From the NCBI GenBank assembly GCA_963703655.1, contig CAVPFA010000006.1, forward strand, positions 124,001 to 188,000: DNA of 64,000 nt, written 5' to 3'. This document shows, in pieces, positions 18,268 through 27,720 of this stretch. The DNA is from CAVPFA01 sp963703655. Lineage in GTDB: Bacteria; Actinomycetota; Acidimicrobiia; Acidimicrobiales; Bog-793. Under the pieces are notes generated by a model, which saw only the letters and a program-made list of their open reading frames with translations, made no database searches and was not told the origin of the DNA. Position 1 is the first letter of the stretch. Every line of letters begins with the position of its first letter. The position numbers and the translations under genes are program-made.

Positions 18268-19698
18268 CTAGTCCACCGCTGGGACAGGAGCGTCCCGGGC
18301 GGCGACGAGCGCGCGGCGTCGAATTCGCGCCACTCGATGGCTTGCTCCGACTGCCACGCCCTGTGGCGTGGCGCCTTCGTCGGAAATGCGGACCAGCAGC
18401 GCCACCAGGACGTAGTTCGCCAGTAGGGAAGAACCTCCGTAGCCGATGAAGGGCAGCGACACGCCGGTGAGAGGCAGCAGACGGAGCACCCCGGCCATGA
18501 TGAAGAACGACTGGAAGCCGAGGATCGCGGTGAGGCCGACGGCGGCAAGCTGCGAGAAGTCGGAGCGGGCGCGGAAGGCTGCTCGCATCCCGGCGCCGAC
18601 CAACAGCAAGAAACCCACGACCACCGCTGTCGTACCGAGGAGTCCGAGCTCCTCGCCGATCGCCGCGAAGATGAAGTCGCTATAGGCGACGGGAATGAGG
18701 TAGGGAGCGCCGAGACCAAGACCGGATCCGGCCAGTCCGGCCCGGCCGAGCGCAAGCTCTCCTTGAACGGTCTGGTATCCGTAAGTCTGGTAGTGGGCCC
18801 AGGGATTGAGCCATGCGTTCACCCGTTGGTCGATCAACGCCTTGGCGAACGGCAGGTGCGCGGCCAGGAACGTACCCACGACGAAGGCGACAAGCCCACC
18901 GACGACGTAGGTCCACCTCCCGGTCGCCACCCACAACATCGCGATGAACATGACGAACAGCAGAAGCGAGAAGCCGATGTCGTGCTCGAAGAGGATGACC
19001 AGGACGGAGACTACCCACGCGAGCGCGATAGGGCCTAGGGGCCGGATGTCCGGCAGCATTCGGTTGCCCACGCGTCGCGTCGAGAGCGAGAGCATCTCTC
19101 TTTTCTCCACGAAATACGAGGCGAAGAACACGACCAGCATGAGCTTCGCGACCTCGACGGGCTGAAATGTGATCGGCCCGACACGAATCCACAGCCTCAC
19201 TCCGCCCAGCCGGTATTCCGGCGTGTTTCCGAGGTAGGGGGCGAGCGGCAGCACGAGCAGTATCAGGGCGCCCAGCACGAGCATGTACCGATATCGCTCC
19301 AGGTCACGCGAGCGGCGGACGACGAGCAAGGTGACGACGTAGGCGGCGACTCCGAGCGCCGTCCAGATTGCCTGGTAGTGCCACGGGGCGTCGACGGCAA
19401 CTTGGGGAGACGCGTCGAGCCGGTAGATCATGACGTAACCGATACCGTTCAGCATCAGCACAACAGGCATGATGATCGGGTCCGCCTCAGGGGCGAGGAA
19501 GCGATTGGCGACATGCACTGTCAGTGCCAACGCGGCGATCACTCCAATGAATTCCAATGCATTGGGCGGCAGGGTGTTGTAGGTGCCGAGGGACGCCAGG
19601 ATGTACGCGAGCGTGATCACGACGACAACCACGAGCAGCAAGCCGAGCTCGCTCCGGCGGCGTTGCCTCACCCTCGGTGCGACTGCGAGGGACTGCAC
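18268..19698 (-). CDS. SEDS family protein, FtsW/RodA type (second copy)
   Basis: A second peptidoglycan polymerase of the SEDS family, 476 residues with an extended N-terminus and about twelve membrane segments. Motifs include GVRLWIRVGPITFQPVEVAKL, LFEHDIGFSLLLFV, AWLNPWAHYQTYGYQTVQGELALGRAGLAGSGLGLG, YSDFIFAAIGEELGLLG and LPFIGYGGSSLLANY. (Those residue strings are separate conserved blocks.) The longer N-terminus resembles the actinobacterial gene usually found with pbpA and pknAB, but those neighbours are absent here. It is convergent with the BFN gene across a 128-bp gap filled with a GCACCGCCGGCCTTCG-type repeat, and divergent from ppk1. Confidence 0.88.
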   Translation of the reverse strand: MQSLAVAPRVRQRRRSELGLLLVVVVVITLAYILASLGTYNTLPPNALEFIGVIAALALTVHVANRFLAPEADPIIMPVVLMLNGIGYVMIYRLDASPQVAVDAPWHYQAIWTALGVAAYVVTLLVVRRSRDLERYRYMLVLGALILLVLPLAPYLGNTPEYRLGGVRLWIRVGPITFQPVEVAKLMLVVFFASYFVEKREMLSLSTRRVGNRMLPDIRPLGPIALAWVVSVLVILFEHDIGFSLLLFVMFIAMLWVATGRWTYVVGGLVAFVVGTFLAAHLPFAKALIDQRVNAWLNPWAHYQTYGYQTVQGELALGRAGLAGSGLGLGAPYLIPVAYSDFIFAAIGEELGLLGTTAVVVGFLLLVGAGMRAAFRARSDFSQLAAVGLTAILGFQSFFIMAGVLRLLPLTGVSLPFIGYGGSSLLANYVLVALLVRISDEGATPQGVAVGASHRVARIRRRALVAARDAPVPAVD

Positions 19699-19721
19699 GA
19701 CTTCACGGTAGCGTCTTGGGT

Positions 19722-21827
19722 GTGAAGGTCGATGTCACAGTGCCGGAGAGCCTCATGGCGAGCCCGGACCGGTTTCTCAACCGTGAATTGTCCTGGCTGG
19801 AATTCGCGGATCGCCTCCTTGATCTCGCCGCGGATGTCTCCCTTCCGCTTCTCGAACGTGTGAAGTTCCTTGCCATCTTGTCCTCGGGACTCGACGAGTT
19901 CTTCCAAGTTCGAGTCGGCGGGCTGAAGGACCATGTGGCAGCCGGGCTCCGTGCCCGGTCGGCGGACGGCCGGACCGCGTCGCAGCAGCTCGAGGACATC
20001 CGCGCCAAGTGCATTCGCCTTCAGGCGCGAAGCGACGAGGTCTTCATGTCGTCGGTCGTACCCGGCCTTGCCGACGCCGGCATCCTTCTCACGGGCATCG
20101 ATACCCTGGACGACGAGGAGAAGGCCCGCTTGTTGGGCGTATTCGAGAAGGAAATCTTCCCGGTCCTGACGCCGCTCGCCGTAGACCCGGGCCATCCCTT
20201 TCCGTATATCTCCAACCTTTCGCTAAACCTCGCAGTTCTGGTGGAGGATCCCAACACTCGCGAGCAGCGCTTTGCGCGGGTGAAGGTACCGCCGCTGCTG
20301 CCCCGTTTCGTGCCTCTCGGAAACGGGACTCGCTTCGTCGCCCTGGAGCAGCTGATCGCCGCCAATCTGCCACGGCTCTTCCCTCACATGGAGATCGGCC
20401 AGCACCACGCCTTCCGGGTCACGCGAAACGCCGACTTGGATCTCGAGGAGAGCGAGGCCGACGACCTGCTCGCCGCGGTCGAGACGGAGCTCCGCCGTCG
20501 CCGCTTCGGCCGGGCGGTGAGGCTCGAGGTTGACCAGGAGATGCCGGCCGGTGTGCGCGAGCTTCTTCTCGCCGAGCTCGAGCTCGGGGCCGACGACGTG
20601 TACGAGAGCTCGGCACCGCTCGGCCTGGGGCAGCTCTGGGCTTTGCACTCGATCGACCGACCCGATCTTCACGAGTCGCCCTGGGTGCCGATGACGCCTC
20701 CGCGCCTGGCCACCGCCGGCGACGGGCCCGTCGACCTGTTCTCGGTATTGCGAGAGCGCAACGTGCTCGTTCACCATCCCTACGACTCGTTCACAACCTC
20801 GGTCGAGGCCTTCGTCACGCAAGCTGCCGACGATCCGAACGTGCTAGCCATCAAGCAGACTCTCTACCGCACCTCGGACGACACAGCCATCGTCTCGGCT
20901 CTTGTCCGGGCGGCCGAGCAGGGCAAGCAGGTCGCGGCCCTCGTGGAGGTGAAGGCCCGTTTCGACGAGCAGGCGAACATCCTCTGGGCACGGCAGCTCG
21001 AGCGAGCCGGCGTGCACGTGGTCTACGGCCTCGTCGGCCTGAAGACCCACTCCAAGATCGCCCTCGTCGTGCGGCGTGAGGAGGACGGGCTTCGCCGCTA
21101 CTGCCACATCGGGACCGGGAACTACAACTCCGAGACCGCCAAGGTTTACGAGGATCTCGGCCTTCTGACGTCTGATCCGGCGATCGGCGAGGATCTCACG
21201 GATCTGTTCAATCATCTGACCGGTTACGGCCGGCCCATCACCTACCGGCGTATCGTGGTCGCGCCCCAGGGGATGCGGCCGTGGATCCTCTCCCAGATCG
21301 CCGAAGAGGCGGCCGCAGGCGACGACGGCCGGATAACCATCAAAGTGAACGGCCTGACCGACCCGGAGGTGGTCGACGCGCTGTATCTCGCCTCACAGGC
21401 GGGCGTCCGCATCGACCTCGTGGTGCGCGGTGTCTGCTGCCTCAGGCCCGGTGTGCCCGGACTCTCGGAGCGGATCACGGTCCGCTCGATCATGGGGCGG
21501 TTCCTCGAGCACTCCCGCATCTACCGTTTCGGCGACCCGAGCGACGGGCGCCGGGTGCGGTACACGATCGGATCCGGCGACCTGATGGAGCGCAACCTGG
21601 ACCGGCGCATCGAGGTCCTCGTGCCCGTTCTCGATCCCGAGTTGCAGGCCCGACTCGAGGAGACCATCGAGCTCAACCTCGCGGACGACACCAATTCCTG
21701 GGAGCTTGGGCCCGATGGCGACTGGGTCCGAGTTGTGCCGGTACTCGGGCTCAGCGCACAGAAGCGCTTGCAAGAGCTCGCCCTCGAGCGCGCCCGCAGG
21801 CGCCGCTCGCCCGAGACGCTGAGCTGA
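19722..21827 (+). CDS. ppk1: Polyphosphate kinase 1
   Basis: Reversible transfer of the ATP gamma-phosphate to polyphosphate. The 701-residue protein has the N-terminal motif DRFLNRELSWLEFADRLLD, ATP-binding and phosphohistidine regions LAIKQTLYRTSDD, KARFDEQANILWARQLE and GLKTHSKIALVVRR (the His here is the expected autophosphorylated residue), CHIGTGNYNSETAKVYED, and the C-terminal SGDLMERNLDRRIEVLVP. The GTG at 19722 is preferred; an ATG at 19755 immediately before DRFLNREL is possible. Ppx follows after nine bases, so synthesis and breakdown of polyphosphate are co-transcribed. The phosphate transport operon is 9 kb away. Confidence 0.95.
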   Translation: MKVDVTVPESLMASPDRFLNRELSWLEFADRLLDLAADVSLPLLERVKFLAILSSGLDEFFQVRVGGLKDHVAAGLRARSADGRTASQQLEDIRAKCIRLQARSDEVFMSSVVPGLADAGILLTGIDTLDDEEKARLLGVFEKEIFPVLTPLAVDPGHPFPYISNLSLNLAVLVEDPNTREQRFARVKVPPLLPRFVPLGNGTRFVALEQLIAANLPRLFPHMEIGQHHAFRVTRNADLDLEESEADDLLAAVETELRRRRFGRAVRLEVDQEMPAGVRELLLAELELGADDVYESSAPLGLGQLWALHSIDRPDLHESPWVPMTPPRLATAGDGPVDLFSVLRERNVLVHHPYDSFTTSVEAFVTQAADDPNVLAIKQTLYRTSDDTAIVSALVRAAEQGKQVAALVEVKARFDEQANILWARQLERAGVHVVYGLVGLKTHSKIALVVRREEDGLRRYCHIGTGNYNSETAKVYEDLGLLTSDPAIGEDLTDLFNHLTGYGRPITYRRIVVAPQGMRPWILSQIAEEAAAGDDGRITIKVNGLTDPEVVDALYLASQAGVRIDLVVRGVCCLRPGVPGLSERITVRSIMGRFLEHSRIYRFGDPSDGRRVRYTIGSGDLMERNLDRRIEVLVPVLDPELQARLEETIELNLADDTNSWELGPDGDWVRVVPVLGLSAQKRLQELALERARRRRSPETLS

Positions 21828-21836
21828 GCTCCTGCC

Positions 21837-23420
21837 GTGCGGATCGCCGCGCTCGACCTCGGTAGCAACTCGTTTCACCTTCTGGTCGTCGAGACCCGGC
21901 CCGACGGCAGCTTCATCCCGCTGGTGCGAGAGAAGGAGATGCTGCGGCTCGGAGATGTCGTGGCGCGCGAGGGGCACCTGACCGAGGAGGCGATCGAGGC
22001 CGCGATCGATACGGTGCGTCGATTCAAGACGATCGCCGAACTGCAACGGATCGACGAGATGGTCGCGATGGCCACCGCGGCGTTGCGCTCGGCGAGCAAC
22101 GGGCCGGAGGCGGCGGAGCGAATCGAGGCCGCGACCGGGGTCACGATCAAGGTCGTCAGCGGGATCCGCGAAGCGCAGCTGATCTTCGAAGCCGTGCGGG
22201 CGAGCGTGCTGATCGATCCGAGCCCGGCTCTGTGTGCGGACCTCGGTGGCGGAAGTCTCGAGCTCTCGGTCGGTGACCGGTTCGGCCTCGCCTACGCCAG
22301 CAGCCTTCACCTCGGAGTTGGAAGGCTCACGGCCGGGTACGTGCGCACGGACCCGCCTACCAAAAAGGACCGAGCGCGCCTTCGCGATCAGATCGAGACG
22401 TCCCTCGATGAGGTGCTCCCGGACATTCTTGCATGCGGCCCGAAGCTCCTGATCGGGACCTCGGGCACGTTCTGTGCGCTGGCTCGGGGAGCAGCGGCTA
22501 TGCGAGAAGGCATCGTCCCGTCCTCGGTCAACCAGCTGACCGTGACTGCCCGCGAGCTAGCGGCCTTGGGCGAGCTCATCTACGAATTGCCTAGTTCCGA
22601 ACGGGCACGGCTGCCCGGCATCGAAGCAAGGCGCGCGGATCTCCTGCCCGCCGGCGTCGCCGTCACCGAGGCCCTGATGGCGCGGACCGGGATGCGGGAG
22701 CTCACTGTGTCCGAGTGGGCGCTTCGGGAGGGCATCGTCATCTCCACGATCCGCAAGCACGACCGCGCCGAGCTCGGTGACGACCCGCGGGCAATTCGCC
22801 GTGCGTCGGTGCTGTCGCTCTGTCGCCGGTCGAGATGGCGTGAGACCCATTCCCGCCAGGTCGCGCGGCTGGCGGCCGAGCTGTTCGACTCGACCGCGCC
22901 GCTGCACCACCTGGGGGCCGAGGACCGGGAGCTGCTCGAGCTCGCGGCGCTGCTGCACGACATCGGGGAGCACGTGAGCCGCGACGGTCACGCGCGTCAC
23001 ACCGCCTACCTCATCGAGAACGGGGAGCTGCGAGGGTTCTCGCCAATTGAGGTCCAGATGCTCGCATGCCTCGGGCGTTACCACGTCAGGGGCCGGCCAC
23101 GCGAGTCGTTCCAGGCCTGGGAGACGTTGGAGCGCAGGGACCGCGATCGGGTCCTGAAGCTGCTCGCGCTCCTTCGGATAGCAGACGGGCTGGACGCTGC
23201 GCACGGCTCGGTCATCGGCCATGTCGGCGTGGAGGCGAGCGGCACGGGTGTGGAGGTCGTCGTGAGCGCGCGGGGCGACGCCGAGCTCGAGCGATGGCTT
23301 CTTCAGCGTAAGAAGCTGCTCTTCGAGGAGCTGTTCGAGCTCCCGATCACCCTTGAGGTGGTGCCGACGGGGCCGGAGGAGCTGCAGACCCGGGCATCCG
23401 AGGAGGTTGGTTTGGCCTGA
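21837..23420 (+). CDS. ppx: Exopolyphosphatase/GppA with C-terminal HD domain
   Basis: Hydrolyses terminal phosphate from polyphosphate and possibly pppGpp. The N-terminal ASKHA-fold part has LDLGSNSFHLLVVE, ADLGGGSLELSVGD and IGTSGTFCALAR (residues 1-310). The C-terminal part (about 320-500) is an HD-type domain with RHSRQVARLAAELFD-like sequence, LAALLHDIGEHVSRDGHARH and LLALLRIADGLDAAH, as in full-length Ppx/GppA enzymes. The GTG start is nine bases after ppk1. Its last 74 bases overlap the convergent YbhN-type gene. The relA product makes the potential regulatory nucleotide, which is established for this enzyme class rather than shown here. Confidence 0.93.
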   Translation: MRIAALDLGSNSFHLLVVETRPDGSFIPLVREKEMLRLGDVVAREGHLTEEAIEAAIDTVRRFKTIAELQRIDEMVAMATAALRSASNGPEAAERIEAATGVTIKVVSGIREAQLIFEAVRASVLIDPSPALCADLGGGSLELSVGDRFGLAYASSLHLGVGRLTAGYVRTDPPTKKDRARLRDQIETSLDEVLPDILACGPKLLIGTSGTFCALARGAAAMREGIVPSSVNQLTVTARELAALGELIYELPSSERARLPGIEARRADLLPAGVAVTEALMARTGMRELTVSEWALREGIVISTIRKHDRAELGDDPRAIRRASVLSLCRRSRWRETHSRQVARLAAELFDSTAPLHHLGAEDRELLELAALLHDIGEHVSRDGHARHTAYLIENGELRGFSPIEVQMLACLGRYHVRGRPRESFQAWETLERRDRDRVLKLLALLRIADGLDAAHGSVIGHVGVEASGTGVEVVVSARGDAELERWLLQRKKLLFEELFELPITLEVVPTGPEELQTRASEEVGLA

Positions 23421-24678
23421 TGCTCGCCATTTGACCCGTGGGAGGAGCCGACGGGTCCTTCGGCTTGGTCATGCCCTCGAGTGCCTTGCGGCGCTCTCTC
23501 AAACCTGTGCCGCGCTCGACGCGTAGAGACACATAAGCGCCTGCACCAACGGGAATCGGTATCCAGAAGTTGAACAGGCGCCACGAGATCACTCCCAGCC
23601 AGGAGATCCCCGCAGGGACTCCGAAGCCGATCAAGCTGGTAGCGGCGACCGCCTCGACGATGCCGAGGCCGCCGGGAGTGAGTGGCACGGCCGCCAGGAT
23701 GTTCGCCACGCCGTAAGCCACGAAGAGGTCGATCGGCGAGGTGATGTGCCCGAAGGCTGAGACGAAGGCCCACAGCGATGCCGCGTCGAGCAGCCAGTTC
23801 GCTGCTGCCCAGAGCACTGCGTCCTTGAGAAGGCGCCGATCCGAGCCGAGGGTTCGCAAGCGGGCGGCAAGGCGTTGGACGAGTTTCTGCATCTGCTCCT
23901 CGGTGACCCAGGGCACCTTGCGGGCGACCGCCTGCAATGCCCGGGTGGAGCGTTGCTCGCCACGTGTCAGGGCAAGAACGAGGGCGCCGAAGGCGGCGAG
24001 CAGGACCGCTCCGACGATGGCCACGGTGACGTACGCGCTGTTGAAGCCGTGCAGCGGAATCGAGATCACGAGAGCCACCCACAGCATGACGTTCAGCACG
24101 ACCGCCGACCCGATTCCCTGCGTCGCAAGGGCAAATCCTGTGTCAGTACCGCTGACGCCGTTCGAGGTGAAGAGCCGGTAGCCGAGCCCGGTCCCGCCGG
24201 CCGTGCCGCCCGGGATCACGTGGCTCACGGCGAGCGTCGACAAGTCGATGCGGAGGATCTTGGAGTAGCTGGGCGCGTCCTTCGGCAGCACCGACTGGGT
24301 CAAGCGACCGTAGGCGCCGAGGGCCGCGGCCTCGAGGGCGAAGCCCGCGAGCAGCCAACCGAAATTGACGCGGCCCAGCTGGCTCAGCGATGAACGCGCC
24401 TTGGAATGGAGAAATCCGGGGATCACGATGTACTCGAGCGTCACAAGGATGATGAAGAGGGTGATGCCGTGCCGCAGCGGCCCCGGGATCCACCCGAGCA
24501 GCTTGCGCCCATGCCGCGCTGCGCCGGCCTCGCCGGGCGCGCGGTCGGCCGCGGCCGAGGCGGCCTCGTGCGAGTCCGGCGTCGGCTGGCCGGCCTTGGG
24601 CTGGCCGGCCTCGCCAGGCGCGCGGTCAGCCGTGGGCGAGCCGGCCGCGTGCGAGTCGGCCTCGGGCAAGTCCGCCAT
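23347..24678 (-). CDS. YbhN/UPF0104-type flippase-like membrane protein
   Basis: Integral membrane protein of the lysylphosphatidylglycerol-synthetase transmembrane/UPF0104 (AglD-like) family, with about eight helices. The hallmark PLTPGGLGIVEAV sits near residue 345, and an HVIPGGTAGGTGLGYR block lies near residue 155. No C-terminal aminoacyl-transferase domain is present. The first 55 residues are hydrophilic and contain an internal duplication (TADRAPGEAG appears twice), and the C-terminus is Pro/Ala rich. The 3' end overlaps ppx by 74 bp. A lipid or glycolipid translocation role is inferred from the family; a link to the nearby mannosyltransferase gene is possible but unproven. Confidence 0.8.
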   Translation of the reverse strand: MADLPEADSHAAGSPTADRAPGEAGQPKAGQPTPDSHEAASAAADRAPGEAGAARHGRKLLGWIPGPLRHGITLFIILVTLEYIVIPGFLHSKARSSLSQLGRVNFGWLLAGFALEAAALGAYGRLTQSVLPKDAPSYSKILRIDLSTLAVSHVIPGGTAGGTGLGYRLFTSNGVSGTDTGFALATQGIGSAVVLNVMLWVALVISIPLHGFNSAYVTVAIVGAVLLAAFGALVLALTRGEQRSTRALQAVARKVPWVTEEQMQKLVQRLAARLRTLGSDRRLLKDAVLWAAANWLLDAASLWAFVSAFGHITSPIDLFVAYGVANILAAVPLTPGGLGIVEAVAATSLIGFGVPAGISWLGVISWRLFNFWIPIPVGAGAYVSLRVERGTGLRERRKALEGMTKPKDPSAPPTGQMASIRPNQPPRMPGSAAPPAPSAPPQG

Positions 24679-24828
24679 CCTCCCATGCTTGCAGGCGGAG
24701 CCGGCTTAGGGGCGAACCTCTGGGAGGAGCCCTGCTTTGGCAAGGCGAGCGGTGACGCCATCCCCGCTCTTCTTGGAGGGCTTCCAGCCCCCGGATCACC
24801 CTTCGGAGCCTCTGCATGGAGTTGACTT

Positions 24829-26005
24829 GTGCCAATGCCCGAGCAGGCGGAGCTCCCGGAGCTCGATCCCGCCAGGCGACGGCGCGTGTACGACCTTCGC
24901 GTCGCGCGAACTGCGCTCATCGTCACGGCCATCGTCGTGACCATCGGCATCGGCATGGCCCTGCTCTGGCGACTCCGGGTGATCGTCTTGCTGATCTTCG
25001 TGTCGCTGTTCATCGGGGCGCTTCTGCACCCCGTGGTCACCTTTGTCGAGCGACGCGGGATCCGCCGGGGAGGAGCGACGGCGCATCGTGTTCTTCGTAG
25101 CGGCCGCCGCCGCGGTCGCGCTCGGCTACGCGTTCGTACACCCCGTCTACGCTTCAGCAACCAATCTCACCAAGGAGCTGCCGACCCTCGTTCGCCAGGC
25201 TCAGCAGGGCAAGGGTCAGATCGGGCACCTCATCAAGCGCCTGCACCTGGCGAACTACGTCAAGAACCACATTCCGCGCCTCGAGACCCTGATAAGCGGT
25301 CTCGGCCGTCCGGCGCTTGCGATCGGCAAGACCGTCGTGAGCGGGGTCGTCGCCTTCGCGACAGTCGGCGTCCTCACTTTCTTCATCCTCCTCGAGGCTC
25401 CACGGCTCATCCGCGGGGTGCTCGACTGGATGCGGCCGGAGCGCTCGGTGCGTATCCGCAACATGCTCGGCGACGTCGGACGGGCGGTGACCGGCTACAT
25501 GCTCGGCAACCTCGCGACCTCGCTCATCGCCGGGCTCGTCATCTTCGGGACGCTGCAGCTCACGGGCGTTCCGTACTCGGGGGTGCTGGCGATCTGGGTG
25601 GGAGTCGTCGACTTCCTTCCGCTTGTGGGCGGACTGCTCGCCGGCGTGCCGACTGTGGCTATCGCGCTGCTCCACTCGCTGCCCGCGGGGATCGTGACGC
25701 TCGTCGTGTTCCTCGTGTACCAGCAGATCGAGAACCACATCCTGAACCCTGTCGTGATGAGCCGAACGGTGCGGTTGAACCCCCTTTGGGTGCTGCTCGC
25801 GATCCTGGTGGGGGCGGAGATGGGCGGCCTCGTCGGATCCACCTTCGGTAGCCTTGTCGGCGCACTGCTGGCGGTTCCCGCGGCGAGCGCGATCCAGGTG
25901 GTGGCGAGGAACCTCTGGGCCCAGCGCCAAGCTGCCCGTGGCACCGACCCGGTCGGTGGCCTCGAGCCCCTGGCAGCGGTGAAGTCCTCCAGTCCGTCAG
26001 GGTAA
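24829..26005 (+). CDS. AI-2E family (PerM-like) transporter (one frameshift)
   Basis: Polytopic membrane protein of the AI-2E transporter (PF01594/PerM) family. An N-terminal hydrophobic pair is followed by a periplasmic-type helical region and the conserved C-terminal core, including VLTFFILLEAPRLIRGVLDW, GYMLGNLATSLIAGLVIF, YQQIENHILNPVVMSRTV and a final helix pair. The frame changes near 25065 (CGGGGAGGAGC) and removal of one base gives 391 residues. Starts at GTG 24829 or ATG 24835 are both possible. The substrate is not predictable: family members export diverse small molecules or act as sodium/proton antiporters. Confidence 0.85.
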
Positions 26006-26074
26006 TTCGTCCATGGGCGCGATTCGCCCATTGGCGCCCGATCTCCCGATGGCATTGCCCGGTAGGCTTGTCAA

Positions 26075-26836
26075 GTGCGCGTTCTTGTAATGCTTCCCAC
26101 CTATGAGGAGGCTGCCAATATCGAGAACGTCCTCGGCCGGGTCCGCACGGCGCTTCCGGACGCGTCGATACTCGTAATCGACGACGCCAGCCCAGACGGG
26201 ACCGCGAAGATCGCGGCCGACGTAGGCGAGAAGCTCGGCAATGTCGACATCCTTTCCCGGCCCGGCAAACTGGGCCTGGGAAGCGCCTATCGCGACGGGT
26301 TCGATTGGGGTCTCGAGCGAGGTTACGAAGCGCTCGTCGAGATGGATTCGGATCTCTCACATGATCCAGACTCCCTGCCCTCGCTGATTGCGCCGCTGGG
26401 AGAGGGTTACGAAGTCTGCATCGGATCGCGCTATGTCCCCGGCGGATCGATACCGAACTGGAGCCTGCCCCGCCGGCTTTTGTCTCGAGGCGGCAATCTC
26501 TACGCCAACCTCCTGCTCGGATTGGGAGTGCGAGACTCGACGGCTGGATATCGGGCCTACGCGGCTACGGTCCTCCGGCGCATAGACCTGACCTCTGTCC
26601 GGGCGGACAGCTACGGCTTTCAGATCGAGATGACGTATCGCGCGATGAGGGCGGGCGCGAGGATCCGGGAAGTTCCGATCCGTTTCGTGGACCGGGAATT
26701 CGGGACCTCGAAGATGTCCACCCACACCATCGTCGAGGCCCTTGGCCTGGTCACCTTGTGGGGTGCCGAGCGATTCGTCAGCCGCCTTCGTGGCGGCAAG
26801 ACGCCCCGGGCGACGCAGGCTTCTGTGGAGCGGTGA
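26075..26836 (+). CDS. ppm1: Polyprenol monophosphomannose synthase (GT2)
   Basis: Cytoplasmic-face GT2 glycosyltransferase transferring mannose from GDP-mannose to polyprenyl phosphate, the donor used by GT87/GT39-type enzymes such as the protein at 891. The 253-residue sequence has the dolichol-phosphate-mannose synthase motifs LPTYEEAANIENVL, VIDDASPDGTA, EMDSDLSHDP (DXD-type metal site) and SRYVPGGSI, and ends with IRFVDREFGTSKMS. No membrane-spanning C-terminal domain or acyltransferase domain is fused, so it is the short Ppm1-D2-like form. It overlaps the following hydrolase gene by four bases. Confidence 0.92.
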   Translation: MRVLVMLPTYEEAANIENVLGRVRTALPDASILVIDDASPDGTAKIAADVGEKLGNVDILSRPGKLGLGSAYRDGFDWGLERGYEALVEMDSDLSHDPDSLPSLIAPLGEGYEVCIGSRYVPGGSIPNWSLPRRLLSRGGNLYANLLLGLGVRDSTAGYRAYAATVLRRIDLTSVRADSYGFQIEMTYRAMRAGARIREVPIRFVDREFGTSKMSTHTIVEALGLVTLWGAERFVSRLRGGKTPRATQASVER

Positions 26837-27720
26837 GAAGGGGCGACGCCCGACCCGGCCCCGGCACACCGAATACGCCGATCGACGCCGGCGCTGGGCC
26901 GGTCGTGGTTCTGGTGCATGGTCAGCCTGGCGCGGGCGGCGACTGGGCGTTGCTCGCGGCGCTGTTGTCGGGCGACCACCGTGTGCTCGCACCCGACCGC
27001 CCGGGATGGGGATCGGACCCTCGCCCACCGATGGGCATGGCGGCGAACGCAGAGGCGCTCGAGGCCTGGCTCGAGGCCACCGGGGCAGAAAGCCCCGTCA
27101 CCGTGGTGGGTCACTCGCTCGGCGGCGGGATCGCCCTTTCCCTTGCGCTCGCGCATCCTGATCGGGTCGGAGCGCTCGTACTGGTCGGATCGGTCGGTGT
27201 CGCCGGGGCCCTCTCCGGATTCGATCGCCTGCTGACGGTTCCCGTGCTAGGAAACGGCATCGTCCGCGCCGGAGTCGCCACCCTCCGACGGGGCCTGATC
27301 ACCGCCATGCGCTACTCGGAGCGCTACCCGAGAGCCCGGGCGGCACAACTGGTCACGATCCTGCCGACGGTTCAGGCGGCGCTCGGCTCCGACGCCCGGC
27401 CCATCGTTGGCCGATCGAGGCAGAGCTTCCTCGTCGAGCAGCGTGCGCTCCTTGCCGAGACCCCGCAACTCGAGCGAGCGCTCAGCCGCATCGCCGTCCC
27501 GACTGTCGTTGTCTCCGGGGCATCGGACCGTATCGTGCCCACATCCTCCGCGCGCTCGTTGGCCGGGCGCGTGCCGGGTGCCGAGCTCATAGTGGTCCCG
27601 GGTGGCCACCTCCTGCCGTTCGACCAACCGGGCACGATCGCGGAGGTGGTACGGCGCTATTCGGCGCTCGCGTCCGGCCTCAGGGGCGGACGGCCGCGGC
27701 CAGAAACGCCTGAAGCTTGA
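26833..27720 (+). CDS. Alpha/beta-hydrolase
   Basis: Alpha/beta-hydrolase fold enzyme of 295 residues. It has the oxyanion HGQPGAGGDW segment, a GHSLGGGIALSLALAHP nucleophile elbow with the catalytic Ser, an acid in VVSGASDRIVPTSS and the catalytic His in VVPGGHLLPFDQP. The GTG start at 26833 is chosen because it overlaps the ppm1 stop (GTGA), and the preceding in-frame sequence lies inside ppm1. Substrate is unknown. It overlaps the convergent isochorismate synthase gene by 41 bp. Confidence 0.85.
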   Translation: MRRGDARPGPGTPNTPIDAGAGPVVVLVHGQPGAGGDWALLAALLSGDHRVLAPDRPGWGSDPRPPMGMAANAEALEAWLEATGAESPVTVVGHSLGGGIALSLALAHPDRVGALVLVGSVGVAGALSGFDRLLTVPVLGNGIVRAGVATLRRGLITAMRYSERYPRARAAQLVTILPTVQAALGSDARPIVGRSRQSFLVEQRALLAETPQLERALSRIAVPTVVVSGASDRIVPTSSARSLAGRVPGAELIVVPGGHLLPFDQPGTIAEVVRRYSALASGLRGGRPRPETPEA

